Source: an uncultured Ruminococcus sp.
Lineage (GTDB): Bacteria > Bacillota > Clostridia > Lachnospirales > Lachnospiraceae
Direction: 5' to 3'
Assembly (NCBI GenBank): GCA_900544395.1
Contig: UQVC01000036.1
Coordinates: 1 to 21,690 of the forward strand
Length of the DNA stretch: 21,690 nucleotides
Positions within the stretch are counted from its first letter, which is position 1, and each line of letters begins with the position of its first letter. Of the stretch, positions 1-6,159 are shown in pieces. The notes below the pieces were generated by a model. It had not been told where the DNA came from and did no database searches. It saw only the letters and a list, made by a program, of their open reading frames with translations. Made by a program: the position numbers and the translations under genes.

Positions 1-2
1 TC

Positions 3-98
3 ATTTCTATGCTGAAGAAAAATTATCCGATTTCTGAAATTTGTGAGATTACAGGAAAAACAGAAGAAGAGATTTTTAAAATAAAAGAGACAATATAG
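3..98 (+). CDS. C-terminal end of a probable Rpn/PD-(D/E)XK family nuclease (5' end outside window)
   Basis: An open frame enters from the left edge and stops at TAG 96-98, giving about 31 residues that end in ICEITGKTEEEIFKIKETI. The pattern of a short helix, 'I-EIC-ITG-T-EEI-K-K', resembles the C-terminal tail of Rpn-type recombination-promoting nuclease/putative transposase proteins, in which a small HTH-like tail follows the nuclease domain. No catalytic residue is in view, so the assignment rests on the tail alone. A good terminator follows 4 nt after the stop, which supports this being a real gene end. Another HTH-tailed protein is possible. Confidence 0.4.
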   Translation: MSMLKKNYPISEICEITGKTEEEIFKIKETI

Positions 99-101
99 TG
101 T

Positions 102-134
102 ATGGGAGATATCAGAAGGTATCTCCCATTTTTA
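102..134 (+). terminator. Rho-independent terminator after the left-edge gene
   Basis: A perfect 10-bp stem (102-111 with 120-129, ATGGGAGATA/TATCTCCCAT) closes an 8-nt loop and runs into TTTTT at 129-133. It sits just downstream of the TAG at 96-98 and isolates the toxin-antitoxin unit from the upstream gene. Confidence 0.85.
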
Positions 135-156
135 TTGTGCCGAAATTCGGCACAAT
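134..156. repeat. Palindrome copy 1 upstream of the toxin-antitoxin unit
   Basis: Perfect 11-bp inverted repeat around one central base, core TGTGCCGAAATTCGGCACA at 137-155. No T-run follows, so it is not a plausible terminator. The exact reverse complement of the 19-nt core recurs at 781-799, just after the toxin gene. It lies about 70 nt upstream of the -35 box of the antitoxin promoter. Confidence 0.8.
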
Positions 157-222
157 GCTACTTATGTATAATTTAAAATTTGCATTGATAATATAGTAGA
201 TATATACATCATTTAAGGAAAA

Positions 223-251
223 TTGACAAAAGCACATTTGCGTAGTACAAT
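223..251 (+). promoter_or_regulatory. Sigma-A promoter of the toxin-antitoxin operon
   Basis: TTGACA at 223-228, a 17-nt spacer, then TACAAT at 246-251. The following bases (TGTATTACA, 251-259) form an imperfect dyad that could be the autoregulatory operator usual for RelB-type antitoxins; that part is inference. The promoter lies over an upstream in-frame TTG, so translation cannot begin there. Confidence 0.75.
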
Positions 252-276
252 GTATTACAAGAAAGGGGATGAGATT

Positions 277-498
277 ATGGCATTTTCAATTCGAATGACA
301 GAGGAAGAAAAAATGTTAGCGAATAGCTATGCAAAGCTTCATGCGATTTCTTTAGGGGAAGCATTTAAAAGAGCTTTGTTTGAAAAAATCGAAGATGAGT
401 ACGATATTACGGTTGGCGAAGAAGCTTATAAGGAATATGTACAGGAAGGCAAGAAGAGCCGTCCCATTGAAGATCTCTGGAAGGAGCTTGATATATGA
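277..498 (+). CDS. RelB/DinJ-type ribbon-helix-helix antitoxin
   Basis: A 73-residue protein beginning MAFSIRMTEEEKMLANSYA. The N-terminal 'FSIRMTEEEK..L..YA...' pattern is the beta strand plus helix of a ribbon-helix-helix DNA-binding domain (about residues 1-45). The acidic C-terminal part (about 46-73, ending SRPIEDLWKELDI) should wrap the toxin. Type II antitoxins of this kind neutralise the partner mRNase and repress their own operon. The start chosen is ATG 277, with the site GAAAGGGG (261-268) upstream; an earlier in-frame TTG is the -35 box itself. The stop codon overlaps the toxin start (ATGA), indicating translational coupling. The family is clear; the exact subfamily (RelB versus DUF6290-like) is not. 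Confidence 0.85.
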   Translation: MAFSIRMTEEEKMLANSYAKLHAISLGEAFKRALFEKIEDEYDITVGEEAYKEYVQEGKKSRPIEDLWKELDI

Positions 499-764
499 TG
501 TATCGAGTAGAAACCAGTTCGAGATTTGATAGGGAATTCCGAAAATTAGATAAATATACGCAGCGTATGCTCAAAGCGTGGATCACTAAGAATCTGATCG
601 GATGTGAAGATCCAAGAGTGCACGGAAAAGGATTAACAGCAAACCGTAGCGATCAGTGGAGATACCGGATCGGAGATTATAGGTTAATATGTCAAATTGA
701 GGATGCACAATTAGTTATTCTTGCTTTGTCAGTAGGTCATAGACGAGATATTTATAAACAGTAA
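495..764 (+). CDS. RelE/ParE superfamily toxin (probable mRNA endonuclease)
   Basis: An 89-residue basic protein. The signature C-terminal half contains WRYRIGDYRLI (about 55-65) and SVGHRRDIY (79-87). In RelE, basic residues in the equivalent strands plus a C-terminal Tyr carry out ribosome-dependent mRNA cleavage; here R56, R58, R63, R83, R84 and Y87 are candidates. The N-terminal helical hairpin (SSRFDREFRKLDKYTQRMLKAW) is also typical. It overlaps the antitoxin stop by ATGA; AAGGAG at 481-486 is 8 nt before ATG 495 (ATG 498 is an alternative). The frame is intact, so the pair is probably functional. ParE-type gyrase poisons share the fold, but the preserved C-terminal Arg/Tyr favours RelE. 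Confidence 0.88.
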   Translation: MMYRVETSSRFDREFRKLDKYTQRMLKAWITKNLIGCEDPRVHGKGLTANRSDQWRYRIGDYRLICQIEDAQLVILALSVGHRRDIYKQ

Positions 765-776
765 AGTAAGATTTTC

Positions 777-803
777 TGGCTGTGCCGAATTTCGGCACAG
801 CCA
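777..803. repeat. Palindrome copy 2 between the toxin gene and the integrase remnant
   Basis: Perfect 13-bp inverted repeat around one centre base, core TGTGCCGAATTTCGGCACA at 781-799. This core is the exact reverse complement of copy 1 (137-155). As RNA it folds into a strong GC-rich hairpin 12 nt after the toxin stop. It lacks a proper T-tract on either strand, so it would be a poor intrinsic terminator. Confidence 0.8.
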
Positions 804-808
804 TTTCT

Positions 809-1084
809 TCAGACAAGTTGATCCATATCAATTTTTTCAAGATCTTTACGCAACCATTCGGCATCTTGATGTGTGTATGTTTTTTCTGTCACATCATCAA
901 TCTGATGTCCGGTCATAAGTTTCAGGGCAAATTCATCCATAGAACACTTTTGGGCTGCAGTAATAAATGTAGTCCGAGGATCGTGAATTCTTCTGAAAGT
1001 GTTTGATGATGGCTTGAAAATTCGTATGGTAGCTCCGTTGGAGATTTTTGTAGCAGAGGGAAAACTCGCAGCCAGAACTTGATG
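809..1084 (-). pseudogene. 3' remnant of a tyrosine-type site-specific integrase
   Basis: The minus strand is open from a TGA at 1085-1087 down to a TGA at 809-811. It encodes the catalytic end of a tyrosine recombinase: HDPRTTFIT (HxxR motif), LMTGH (the conserved GH), then TEKTYTH with the nucleophilic Tyr, and a tail ending in LRKDLEKIDMDQLV. The core-binding domain and the first catalytic Arg are missing, and no start codon or ribosome site precedes the remnant, so it cannot act. It is the relic of a phage or integrative element. Its truncated end faces the truncated XRE gene on the other strand, with the two overlapping by a few bases. Confidence 0.85.
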
Positions 1085-1287
1085 TCATACATGCAATAGT
1101 TGATGCCAGAACTTCTTAAAATTTGACATAAAAAGAACTGTCTGAGAGAACAGGAATTAATTAAGCAGACATGAGCAAATTAGAGAATGGAACCAGAAAT
1201 CCGTCTTTAAATCTATGGAAGCATCTTGCTGATGGTATGGATATGATGTTAGAACTAAAATTTGTACCAAAACCAAAGTTAAAATAG
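1069..1287 (+). pseudogene. Remnant of an XRE/HigA-type helix-turn-helix antitoxin with three in-frame TAA codons
   Basis: In one frame the plus strand reads QPELDVIHAIVDARTS, stop, NLT, stop, KELSERTGIN, stop, ADMSKLENGTRNPSLNL, then a tail ending FVPKPKLK and TAG 1285-1287. This is the HTH core and C-terminus of chromosomal XRE-family antitoxins, whose usual core is 'SQNLTQKEL...QADISK'. All three internal stops (1117-1119, 1129-1131, 1162-1164) are TAA and stand exactly where family members carry Gln. The 5' end is missing and no partner toxin is present upstream, although HigB normally precedes HigA. An ATG at 1171 could in principle start a 38-residue tail, but I see no ribosome site for it. 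Confidence 0.8.
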
Positions 1288-1375
1288 TAATATGTGCATT
1301 TTGAAGAGCAGGTTCTACATTGGAACATTTGAAAGCAGAAGGTACTGAACTAAAAACAGAAACGAGGAATTGAAA

Positions 1376-1969
1376 ATGGGAAAACTGTATTTTCGTTATG
1401 GAGCCATGGGGAGTAGTAAAACAGCGAATCTCCTGATGGTTCATTACAATTTTTTGGAACGGGGAAAACGGCCGATTATTTTAAAACCGCGAATAGACAC
1501 AAGAGATGGTGCTCATATTGTAAAATCCAGAATTGGATTGCAGGCACAATGCCAGCTGATTGAAGAGTTTGAAATGGAGCCAGACCTTTATGATGCGATT
1601 TTGGTGGATGAAGCCAATTTTTTGACAACACAACAGGTAGAATGGCTTGCCTGGATTTGTGATGTGTATGATATTCCGGTTTTATGTTATGGATTAAAGA
1701 CGGATTTCAGAGGTGTCTTATTTGAAGGATCCAAAAGGCTGATCGAACTGGCTGATGCCATTGAAGAAATTCCGATCATCTGCTGGTGTGGGAAAAAAGC
1801 AAGGTTTAATGCAAGAGTGATTGACGGACAGATGGTGAAAGATGGAGAGCAGATTGCTCTGGGGGCAAATGATCTGTATGTGCCGCTTTGCCGGAAGCAT
1901 TTTATGAACGGGAAGATCAAGCCATATCAGAAAGTGAAACAGGAATCACTTTTGAAATTAAAAAAATAG
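1376..1969 (+). CDS. tdk: Thymidine kinase, type II (TK1-like)
   Basis: Phosphorylates thymidine to dTMP in nucleotide salvage. The protein is 197 residues, normal for the family. P-loop GAMGSSKT at about 9-16 (the family usually has G-S-G-K; here S-S-K). The Walker-B-like DEANF lies in 'AILVDEANFL', followed by the lasso-region pattern 'CYGLKTDFRG'. Zinc-site cysteines are seen in ICWCGKKA and LCRKHF, a reduced set relative to E. coli TK. The start is ATG 1376, with GAGGAA at 1364-1369; a TTG two codons earlier is too close to that site. No clear terminator follows; the next gene has its own promoter right after the stop. It is the first intact housekeeping gene to the right of the degraded mobile region. 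Confidence 0.92.
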   Translation: MGKLYFRYGAMGSSKTANLLMVHYNFLERGKRPIILKPRIDTRDGAHIVKSRIGLQAQCQLIEEFEMEPDLYDAILVDEANFLTTQQVEWLAWICDVYDIPVLCYGLKTDFRGVLFEGSKRLIELADAIEEIPIICWCGKKARFNARVIDGQMVKDGEQIALGANDLYVPLCRKHFMNGKIKPYQKVKQESLLKLKK

Positions 1970-1970
1970 A

Positions 1971-1999
1971 TTGTTTCTGCACTTAGAACACGGTATAAT
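1971..1999 (+). promoter_or_regulatory. Sigma-A promoter for the 2055 gene
   Basis: TTGTTT at 1971-1976, a 17-nt spacer, TATAAT at 1994-1999. It begins 2 nt after the thymidine kinase stop and drives a 55-nt leader ending in AAGGAGG. Confidence 0.75.
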
Positions 2000-2054
2000 A
2001 GGCACAGAAAGAGAAGTTTTACAGGAAATACCTGAAGGATAAGGAGGCAGAAGC

Positions 2055-2549
2055 GTGTCAGAAGAAACAAAAGAAGTAGGAGAAACCAGGGAAACAGAAA
2101 GCATACAGACAGAGATAAAACAAGAGCCAGCACAGCCGGTATCTGTGGAGAAAGAAAAAATGACTGAGGAGCGTGTTTTATCGCAGTCAAATGTAGCCGA
2201 AGAGAAAAGTGAACCTGTACAGAAAAAGACATGGATCCACTCGAAGAAAAAGACGGCGGCATCCAGAGAAGAGCAGATCCTTTCCAGGATCAGGGATGAG
2301 GATGTGATGAAATATCTGGAAATGGAGCAAAAGCGGATCGAATTGACGCAGAGCATCAAGGAGTCCAGGGAAAAGCGGGTATTTACTATGCTGCAATTGC
2401 TGATCTCTCTGGCTGCAATCGTATCCGTTGTATTCCTGTTACGAGATAATCCAACGGTTTTGGTAAATATTTTATATATTATCGGAATCATTATTGTTTT
2501 ATGGATCTTGAAAAATCCACAGGACAAACATCCATTCCGAAAGGAATAA
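2055..2549 (+). CDS. Two-TM membrane protein with a disordered charged N-terminus, function unknown
   Basis: A 164-residue protein from a GTG start; AAGGAGG at 2041-2047 fixes it. Residues 1-60 are rich in E, Q, K, T and S and look disordered. Residues about 70-110 (from SREEQILSRIRDEDV to KESREKRVF) form a charged, probably coiled helix. Two hydrophobic segments follow (about 112-129 and 136-152), then a short basic tail. I do not recognise a named family. Topology should place the long N-terminal arm in the cytoplasm. It stands alone between its own promoter and a strong terminator. Confidence 0.75.
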   Translation: MSEETKEVGETRETESIQTEIKQEPAQPVSVEKEKMTEERVLSQSNVAEEKSEPVQKKTWIHSKKKTAASREEQILSRIRDEDVMKYLEMEQKRIELTQSIKESREKRVFTMLQLLISLAAIVSVVFLLRDNPTVLVNILYIIGIIIVLWILKNPQDKHPFRKE

Positions 2550-2558
2550 AGGCAATGT

Positions 2559-2586
2559 GAGATGCAGTGTTTACTGCATCTTTTTT
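2559..2586 (+). terminator. Rho-independent terminator after the 2055 gene
   Basis: GATGCAGT (2561-2568), a 4-nt loop, ACTGCATC (2573-2580), then six T. An upstream GTG-initiated extension of the methyltransferase frame would start inside this hairpin and is rejected. Confidence 0.92.
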
Positions 2587-2629
2587 AAGCGACAGGAAAT
2601 ATTCAAACAGAAAAGCAGAGGGACAAAAT

Positions 2630-3430
2630 ATGGCAACAGAATTGGAAAAATATTATAATAAATTTTGTGAAGAAAAACGGCTTACAAGACGGCACGGATA
2701 TGTAGAGTTTGTAACTTCTATGAAATATATCCATGAATATCTTCCACAGGAGCGAAAAGAACAGGTCAAGATCCTGGATGTAGGAGCAGGGACCGGGCGG
2801 TATTGTGTGCAGCTGGCAGAAGAAGGATATGACGTAACGGCAGTAGAGCTGGTGAAATATAATCTGGGAATTTTAAAATCCAAGAAAAGCAGTGTCAAGG
2901 CATACCAGGGAAATGCTTTGAATCTTTCCAGGTTTGCGGATGAAACCTTTGACATGGTGCTTGTATTTGGTCCTATGTATCACTTGTATACGATAGAAGA
3001 TAAAGTAAGGGCATTGCAGGAGGCAAAACGGGTGTTGAAGAAGGACGGTGTGATATTGGTGGCGTATTGCATGAATGAATACAGCATTCTGACATATGGC
3101 TTTAAAGAAGGCCATATCAGAGAAAGTATTCAGAATCAGAAGGTGGATGCCGGATTTCATGTGCAGGCAAAAGAGAAAGACCTGTATGATTATGTCCGGA
3201 TTGAAGATATTGATGCAGTGAACCATGGAGCAGGAGTCTGCAGGGAAAAGCTGATCTCAGCAGATGGCCCGGCAAATTATATGCGGACAACATTAAATGG
3301 GATGGATGAGGAAACCTATCAACTATTTTTGGAATACCATCTGTCGACCTGTGAGCGGCCAGAACTTTTAGGGGCAAGCGCCCATACACTGGATATTGTC
3401 AGAAAAAATCCGCAGGCAAGAGAATGGTAA
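2630..3430 (+). CDS. Class I SAM-dependent methyltransferase
   Basis: A 266-residue cytoplasmic protein. Motif I, ILDVGAGTGRYCVQLAEEG (about 48-66), is the SAM-binding glycine loop; an acidic residue ends the next strand (VTAVE). FADETFDMVLVFGPMYHL (about 103-120) is the motif IV region, and 'ALQEAKRVLKKDGVILVAY' is post-motif strand 5. This is the Methyltransf_11/25-like fold used on many small molecules and on RNA or protein; the sequence does not reveal the substrate. Start ATG 2630, with AGAGGGA at 2617-2623. No adjacent gene suggests a pathway, as both flanks have their own signals. Confidence 0.85.
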   Translation: MATELEKYYNKFCEEKRLTRRHGYVEFVTSMKYIHEYLPQERKEQVKILDVGAGTGRYCVQLAEEGYDVTAVELVKYNLGILKSKKSSVKAYQGNALNLSRFADETFDMVLVFGPMYHLYTIEDKVRALQEAKRVLKKDGVILVAYCMNEYSILTYGFKEGHIRESIQNQKVDAGFHVQAKEKDLYDYVRIEDIDAVNHGAGVCREKLISADGPANYMRTTLNGMDEETYQLFLEYHLSTCERPELLGASAHTLDIVRKNPQAREW

Positions 3431-3491
3431 AATTTGAAAGCAGAAAGAAAATCAGCGGACAGTTTATAAAAATTTAAGAAAAACTACGTGA

Positions 3492-3520
3492 TTGACAAGG
3501 ATATGTGGGGATGATATAAT
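3492..3520 (+). promoter_or_regulatory. Consensus sigma-A promoter for the FUSC-type gene
   Basis: TTGACA (3492-3497), exactly 17 nt, TATAAT (3515-3520): a full match to both hexamers. AAGGAGG at 3542-3548 is placed well for ATG 3559. No operator dyad is evident. Confidence 0.85.
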
Positions 3521-3558
3521 GCCTTCCCGATGAGTTACAAAAAGGAGGCAGAAAACAT

Positions 3559-4626
3559 ATGACTCTTTATCAGGAATTACAGCTGAATCAGGCTGGTTCA
3601 AAGCAATTGATAAGAAGTACAAAAGACAAAAGAGAAAAGGCACGTCATATCGCGATTTATTTCTTCAAGATTTTTATTACGCTTGTGTTTTGTGTGGCAT
3701 TTGTTACAGTATACAGCAAGGTGTTTGGGAATGACAACAGTATTGTCGGTGTTGTGGTGCTGCTTAGTGTGATGGCATTTCGGTTTGCTGATTTTGGAAT
3801 CCATGCGCCTCACGCAGTCAGTTCGCTGTTGGTGATCTGGGGAATCATGACATTTGGACCGCGTCTTGCCAATGCCGGAAATCTGGTGACAGAACTTCTT
3901 GTGAATGTAGGATGTATTTTTGTGCTGATGATCCTGGGATGCCACAATGTGGTCATGTTCAATCAGTCCACGTTACTTTTGGGGTATCTGCTGTTGTATG
4001 GATATGATGTATCCGGAGCCGCATATATCCAGAGAGTGATTGGGATGGTCTTAGGAGGAGCGCTGACCGGGATTGTGTTCTACCGCAACCACAAAAATCA
4101 GACGTATAAGCGGACATTACGTCACATTTTTGAAGAATTTGATCTGTCTTCTTCCAGAACCAGATGGCAGATCTGTGTGACACTTGGAGTATCCAGTGTG
4201 ATTTTTCTGGCAGGTCTGTTTGGGCTTCCACGCGCGATGTGGGTTGGAATTGCAGCAATGTCTGTTTTGGTTCCTTTCCATGAGGATATGAAAGGACGGA
4301 TCAAAGGCAGGATTCCGGGTAATATTTTAGGTGGTCTGACGTTTATCGTACTGTATCTGGTACTGCCGGAATCGATGTATTCTCTGATCGGCATTCTGGG
4401 AGGAATCGGAGTCGGACTTTCCGCAACCTATGGATGGCAGGCAGTCTTTAATTCCTGGGGAGCGATGTCCATTGCAATGACATTTCTGGGAGTCGGAGGG
4501 GCTATTTTCTTTCGAATTTTTAATAATGCATTTGGCGCTTTGTACGCATTGGCTTTTTACAAAGTCTTTTCTTTTTGTATGGACAGAACTGCTGCAGGTG
4601 CAAAAAAACGTGTTTCCAAGATATAG
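3559..4626 (+). CDS. FUSC-type integral membrane protein (putative aromatic acid/efflux family)
   Basis: A 355-residue polytopic protein. After a short cytoplasmic start, hydrophobic segments group into two bundles (about 30-165 and 203-335), separated by a hydrophilic linker near 175-200 (RNHKNQTYKRTLRHIFEEFDL). That two-bundle layout, and 'HEDMKGRIKGRIPGNILGG' between membrane segments of the second half, match fusaric-acid-resistance-like (FUSC) proteins, whose better-known members export aromatic acids. The substrate here is unknown. It stands alone downstream of a perfect-consensus promoter, implying strong constitutive transcription unless repressed. The stop codon lies in the loop of the downstream terminator. 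Confidence 0.75.
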   Translation: MTLYQELQLNQAGSKQLIRSTKDKREKARHIAIYFFKIFITLVFCVAFVTVYSKVFGNDNSIVGVVVLLSVMAFRFADFGIHAPHAVSSLLVIWGIMTFGPRLANAGNLVTELLVNVGCIFVLMILGCHNVVMFNQSTLLLGYLLLYGYDVSGAAYIQRVIGMVLGGALTGIVFYRNHKNQTYKRTLRHIFEEFDLSSSRTRWQICVTLGVSSVIFLAGLFGLPRAMWVGIAAMSVLVPFHEDMKGRIKGRIPGNILGGLTFIVLYLVLPESMYSLIGILGGIGVGLSATYGWQAVFNSWGAMSIAMTFLGVGGAIFFRIFNNAFGALYALAFYKVFSFCMDRTAAGAKKRVSKI

Positions 4627-4642
4627 TGGAAACACGTTTTTT
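4603..4642. terminator. Bidirectional terminator between convergent genes
   Basis: A perfect 16-bp stem (4603-4618 with 4627-4642) around an 8-nt loop, A-rich on the left and T-rich on the right, so it works on either strand. It overlaps the last codons and TAG of the FUSC-type gene and lies 16 nt beyond the MATE gene stop. Confidence 0.92.
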
Positions 4643-4658
4643 ACTGTAAACATGCTTT

Positions 4659-5996
4659 TTAAGAGAGGGAAGTTGGGAAGGCCTTTAAGTCTTGTCGATA
4701 GAGCAGGATTCCGATGATCATGGTAGAAAATTCTGCTGCCGGAAATGCAAGCCAGATTCCGGTACTGCCTAAAACAGGCGGCAGAAGATAAACAAAGATC
4801 ACAACAAGGATACATCCTCTTAACAGACAAAGCGTTAAGGAAGGGATGGATCTGGCAACAGACTGAAAGTAGCAGATAAAGACCATGTTGATCCCGAGGA
4901 ATAAAAATCCGATAAAATAAATACGGATAGCAGGGGCGGCCAGAGTTAACAATTCTTGCGTGGGTTCCAGAAAAATATAGGTAAATACGTTCGGAACCAA
5001 GAGCCCCAACAGAACCGGCAGTGCACAGATGATCACGGAAGTCTTCAGGGAAAGAGACTGTACCTTCAAGATCCGGCTGTGTAGTCCGGCCCCATGATTG
5101 ATCGATAAAATCGGCTGTGCAGCCTGTTCGATTCCTTTACACAGACAGATCACAACTAATGCCGTATTACAGATGATCCCATATACACTGACACCGGTAT
5201 TACCCAGATAACGGATCAACTGCAGGTTGAAGATAAAAATAGTAAATCCGGATGCCACTTCGATGACAAAACTGGTAAAACCATTTGTAATGATGTTCTT
5301 TAAAAAAGAAATGCGGAATCCGTTCAGTGTAATGCGCAGTTGATTCTTTTTGGTGAAAAAATGTGTACATAGAATCAGGACAGTCAGAGCAGAACCAAGC
5401 ACTGTTGCAAGTGCAGCGCCTTTCATTCCCATATTCATAGGATAGACAAAGATATAATCCAACACAATATTGGTGACCCCTCCGGCAATCACACCATTCA
5501 TTGCCAGCTTTGGCGCACCATCATTGCGGATAAAAGTCTGGAGAAAAGAGGAAAAGAAATAGGTTCCCATTCCCCAGATAATGGCAGGGATATAATCCAT
5601 AATATATGGCATGGTCTCTGAAGTTCCACCAAGCAGGCGGGCGATGTCTTCCATAAATGTAATGCAGACGATCATCGAGATTGTCAGTAACACGGCATTC
5701 AGGATCAGTGCTGTGCTAAAATAAACATTTCCTTCTTCTTTTTTGGACTTTCCGCGGCAAATGGACATCAGTACAGAGCCGCCCACACCCGTAAGCAGAC
5801 CCATTCCAAAAAAGATATTATAGATGGGAAGCGCGATATTTAACGCAGCCAGTGCAGTTGCACCAAGCCGTTTGCCGATGATAATGGTGTCCGCCAGTAC
5901 ATAAATAGATGTTACCATTGTTCCGCAGATCGCAGGGATCAGATAATGGAAAAATAATTGCCGGACAGGTTTCTGGATAAATTCATTTGTATGCAT
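4659..5996 (-). CDS. MATE family efflux transporter
   Basis: A 445-residue, roughly 12-TM antiporter of the MOP superfamily. Typical features are the N-terminal 'FFHYLIPAICGTMVTSIYVLADTIIIGKRLG' region (about 15-45), with the conserved Asp of helix 1, and a second pseudo-repeat starting near the middle around 'FGFTSFVIEVASG'-like sequence. MATE proteins export cationic drugs or metabolites using Na+ or H+ gradients. Start ATG 5996, preceded by GAGG on the minus strand; the longer frame back to 6080 runs through the promoter region. It is transcribed leftward, convergent with the FUSC-type gene and divergent from mtnN. A near-palindrome lies just upstream. Confidence 0.9.
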   Translation of the reverse strand: MHTNEFIQKPVRQLFFHYLIPAICGTMVTSIYVLADTIIIGKRLGATALAALNIALPIYNIFFGMGLLTGVGGSVLMSICRGKSKKEEGNVYFSTALILNAVLLTISMIVCITFMEDIARLLGGTSETMPYIMDYIPAIIWGMGTYFFSSFLQTFIRNDGAPKLAMNGVIAGGVTNIVLDYIFVYPMNMGMKGAALATVLGSALTVLILCTHFFTKKNQLRITLNGFRISFLKNIITNGFTSFVIEVASGFTIFIFNLQLIRYLGNTGVSVYGIICNTALVVICLCKGIEQAAQPILSINHGAGLHSRILKVQSLSLKTSVIICALPVLLGLLVPNVFTYIFLEPTQELLTLAAPAIRIYFIGFLFLGINMVFICYFQSVARSIPSLTLCLLRGCILVVIFVYLLPPVLGSTGIWLAFPAAEFSTMIIGILLYRQDLKAFPTSLS

Positions 5997-6008
5997 ATTA
6001 TAACCTCG

Positions 6009-6030
6009 TTTTGAAAAAATTTTCTCAAAA
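6009..6030. promoter_or_regulatory. Near-perfect 22-bp AT-rich palindrome upstream of the MATE gene
   Basis: TTTTGAAAAAA/TTTTCTCAAAA, 11-bp arms with one mismatched pair, 13 nt upstream of the MATE start codon, between the ribosome site and a weak minus-strand -10 (TACACT). Position and size suit an operator for a local repressor; no regulator gene is adjacent. Confidence 0.45.
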
Positions 6031-6064
6031 TAGTGTAACATAAAACTGATTTTTAGAAAAGAAG

Positions 6065-6093
6065 TTTCAAAAGAAAACAATATCGTGTATAAT
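6065..6093 (+). promoter_or_regulatory. Probable promoter of mtnN
   Basis: TATAAT at 6088-6093, with TTTCAA at 6065-6070 and a 17-nt spacer. The -10 is perfect, the -35 moderate. The leader to ATG 6160 is about 60 nt and purine-rich; I saw no riboswitch fold in it. Confidence 0.6.
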
Positions 6094-6159
6094 AGAAACG
6101 TCTAAAAAAGAGAAAAAGCGGATTTAGATATAGAAGAAAAAGAAAGAAGGAGACATAAG

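Noticed and set aside
134..156. Palindrome read as a second terminator of the left-edge gene
   Set aside because: A proper terminator with T-tract ends at 134; the palindrome has no T-run after it and its core recurs at 781-799.
782..1006. Plus-strand open frame of 74 codons
   Set aside because: It is antisense to the integrase remnant, whose minus-strand reading shows HxxR, GH and Tyr motifs; the plus reading has no ribosome site or recognisable pattern.
1069..1287. Host-wide reassignment of TAA to Gln
   Set aside because: TAA is the normal stop of several intact genes here, including the toxin, the 2055 gene and the methyltransferase, so host recoding is excluded; only an origin in a recoded element remains conceivable.
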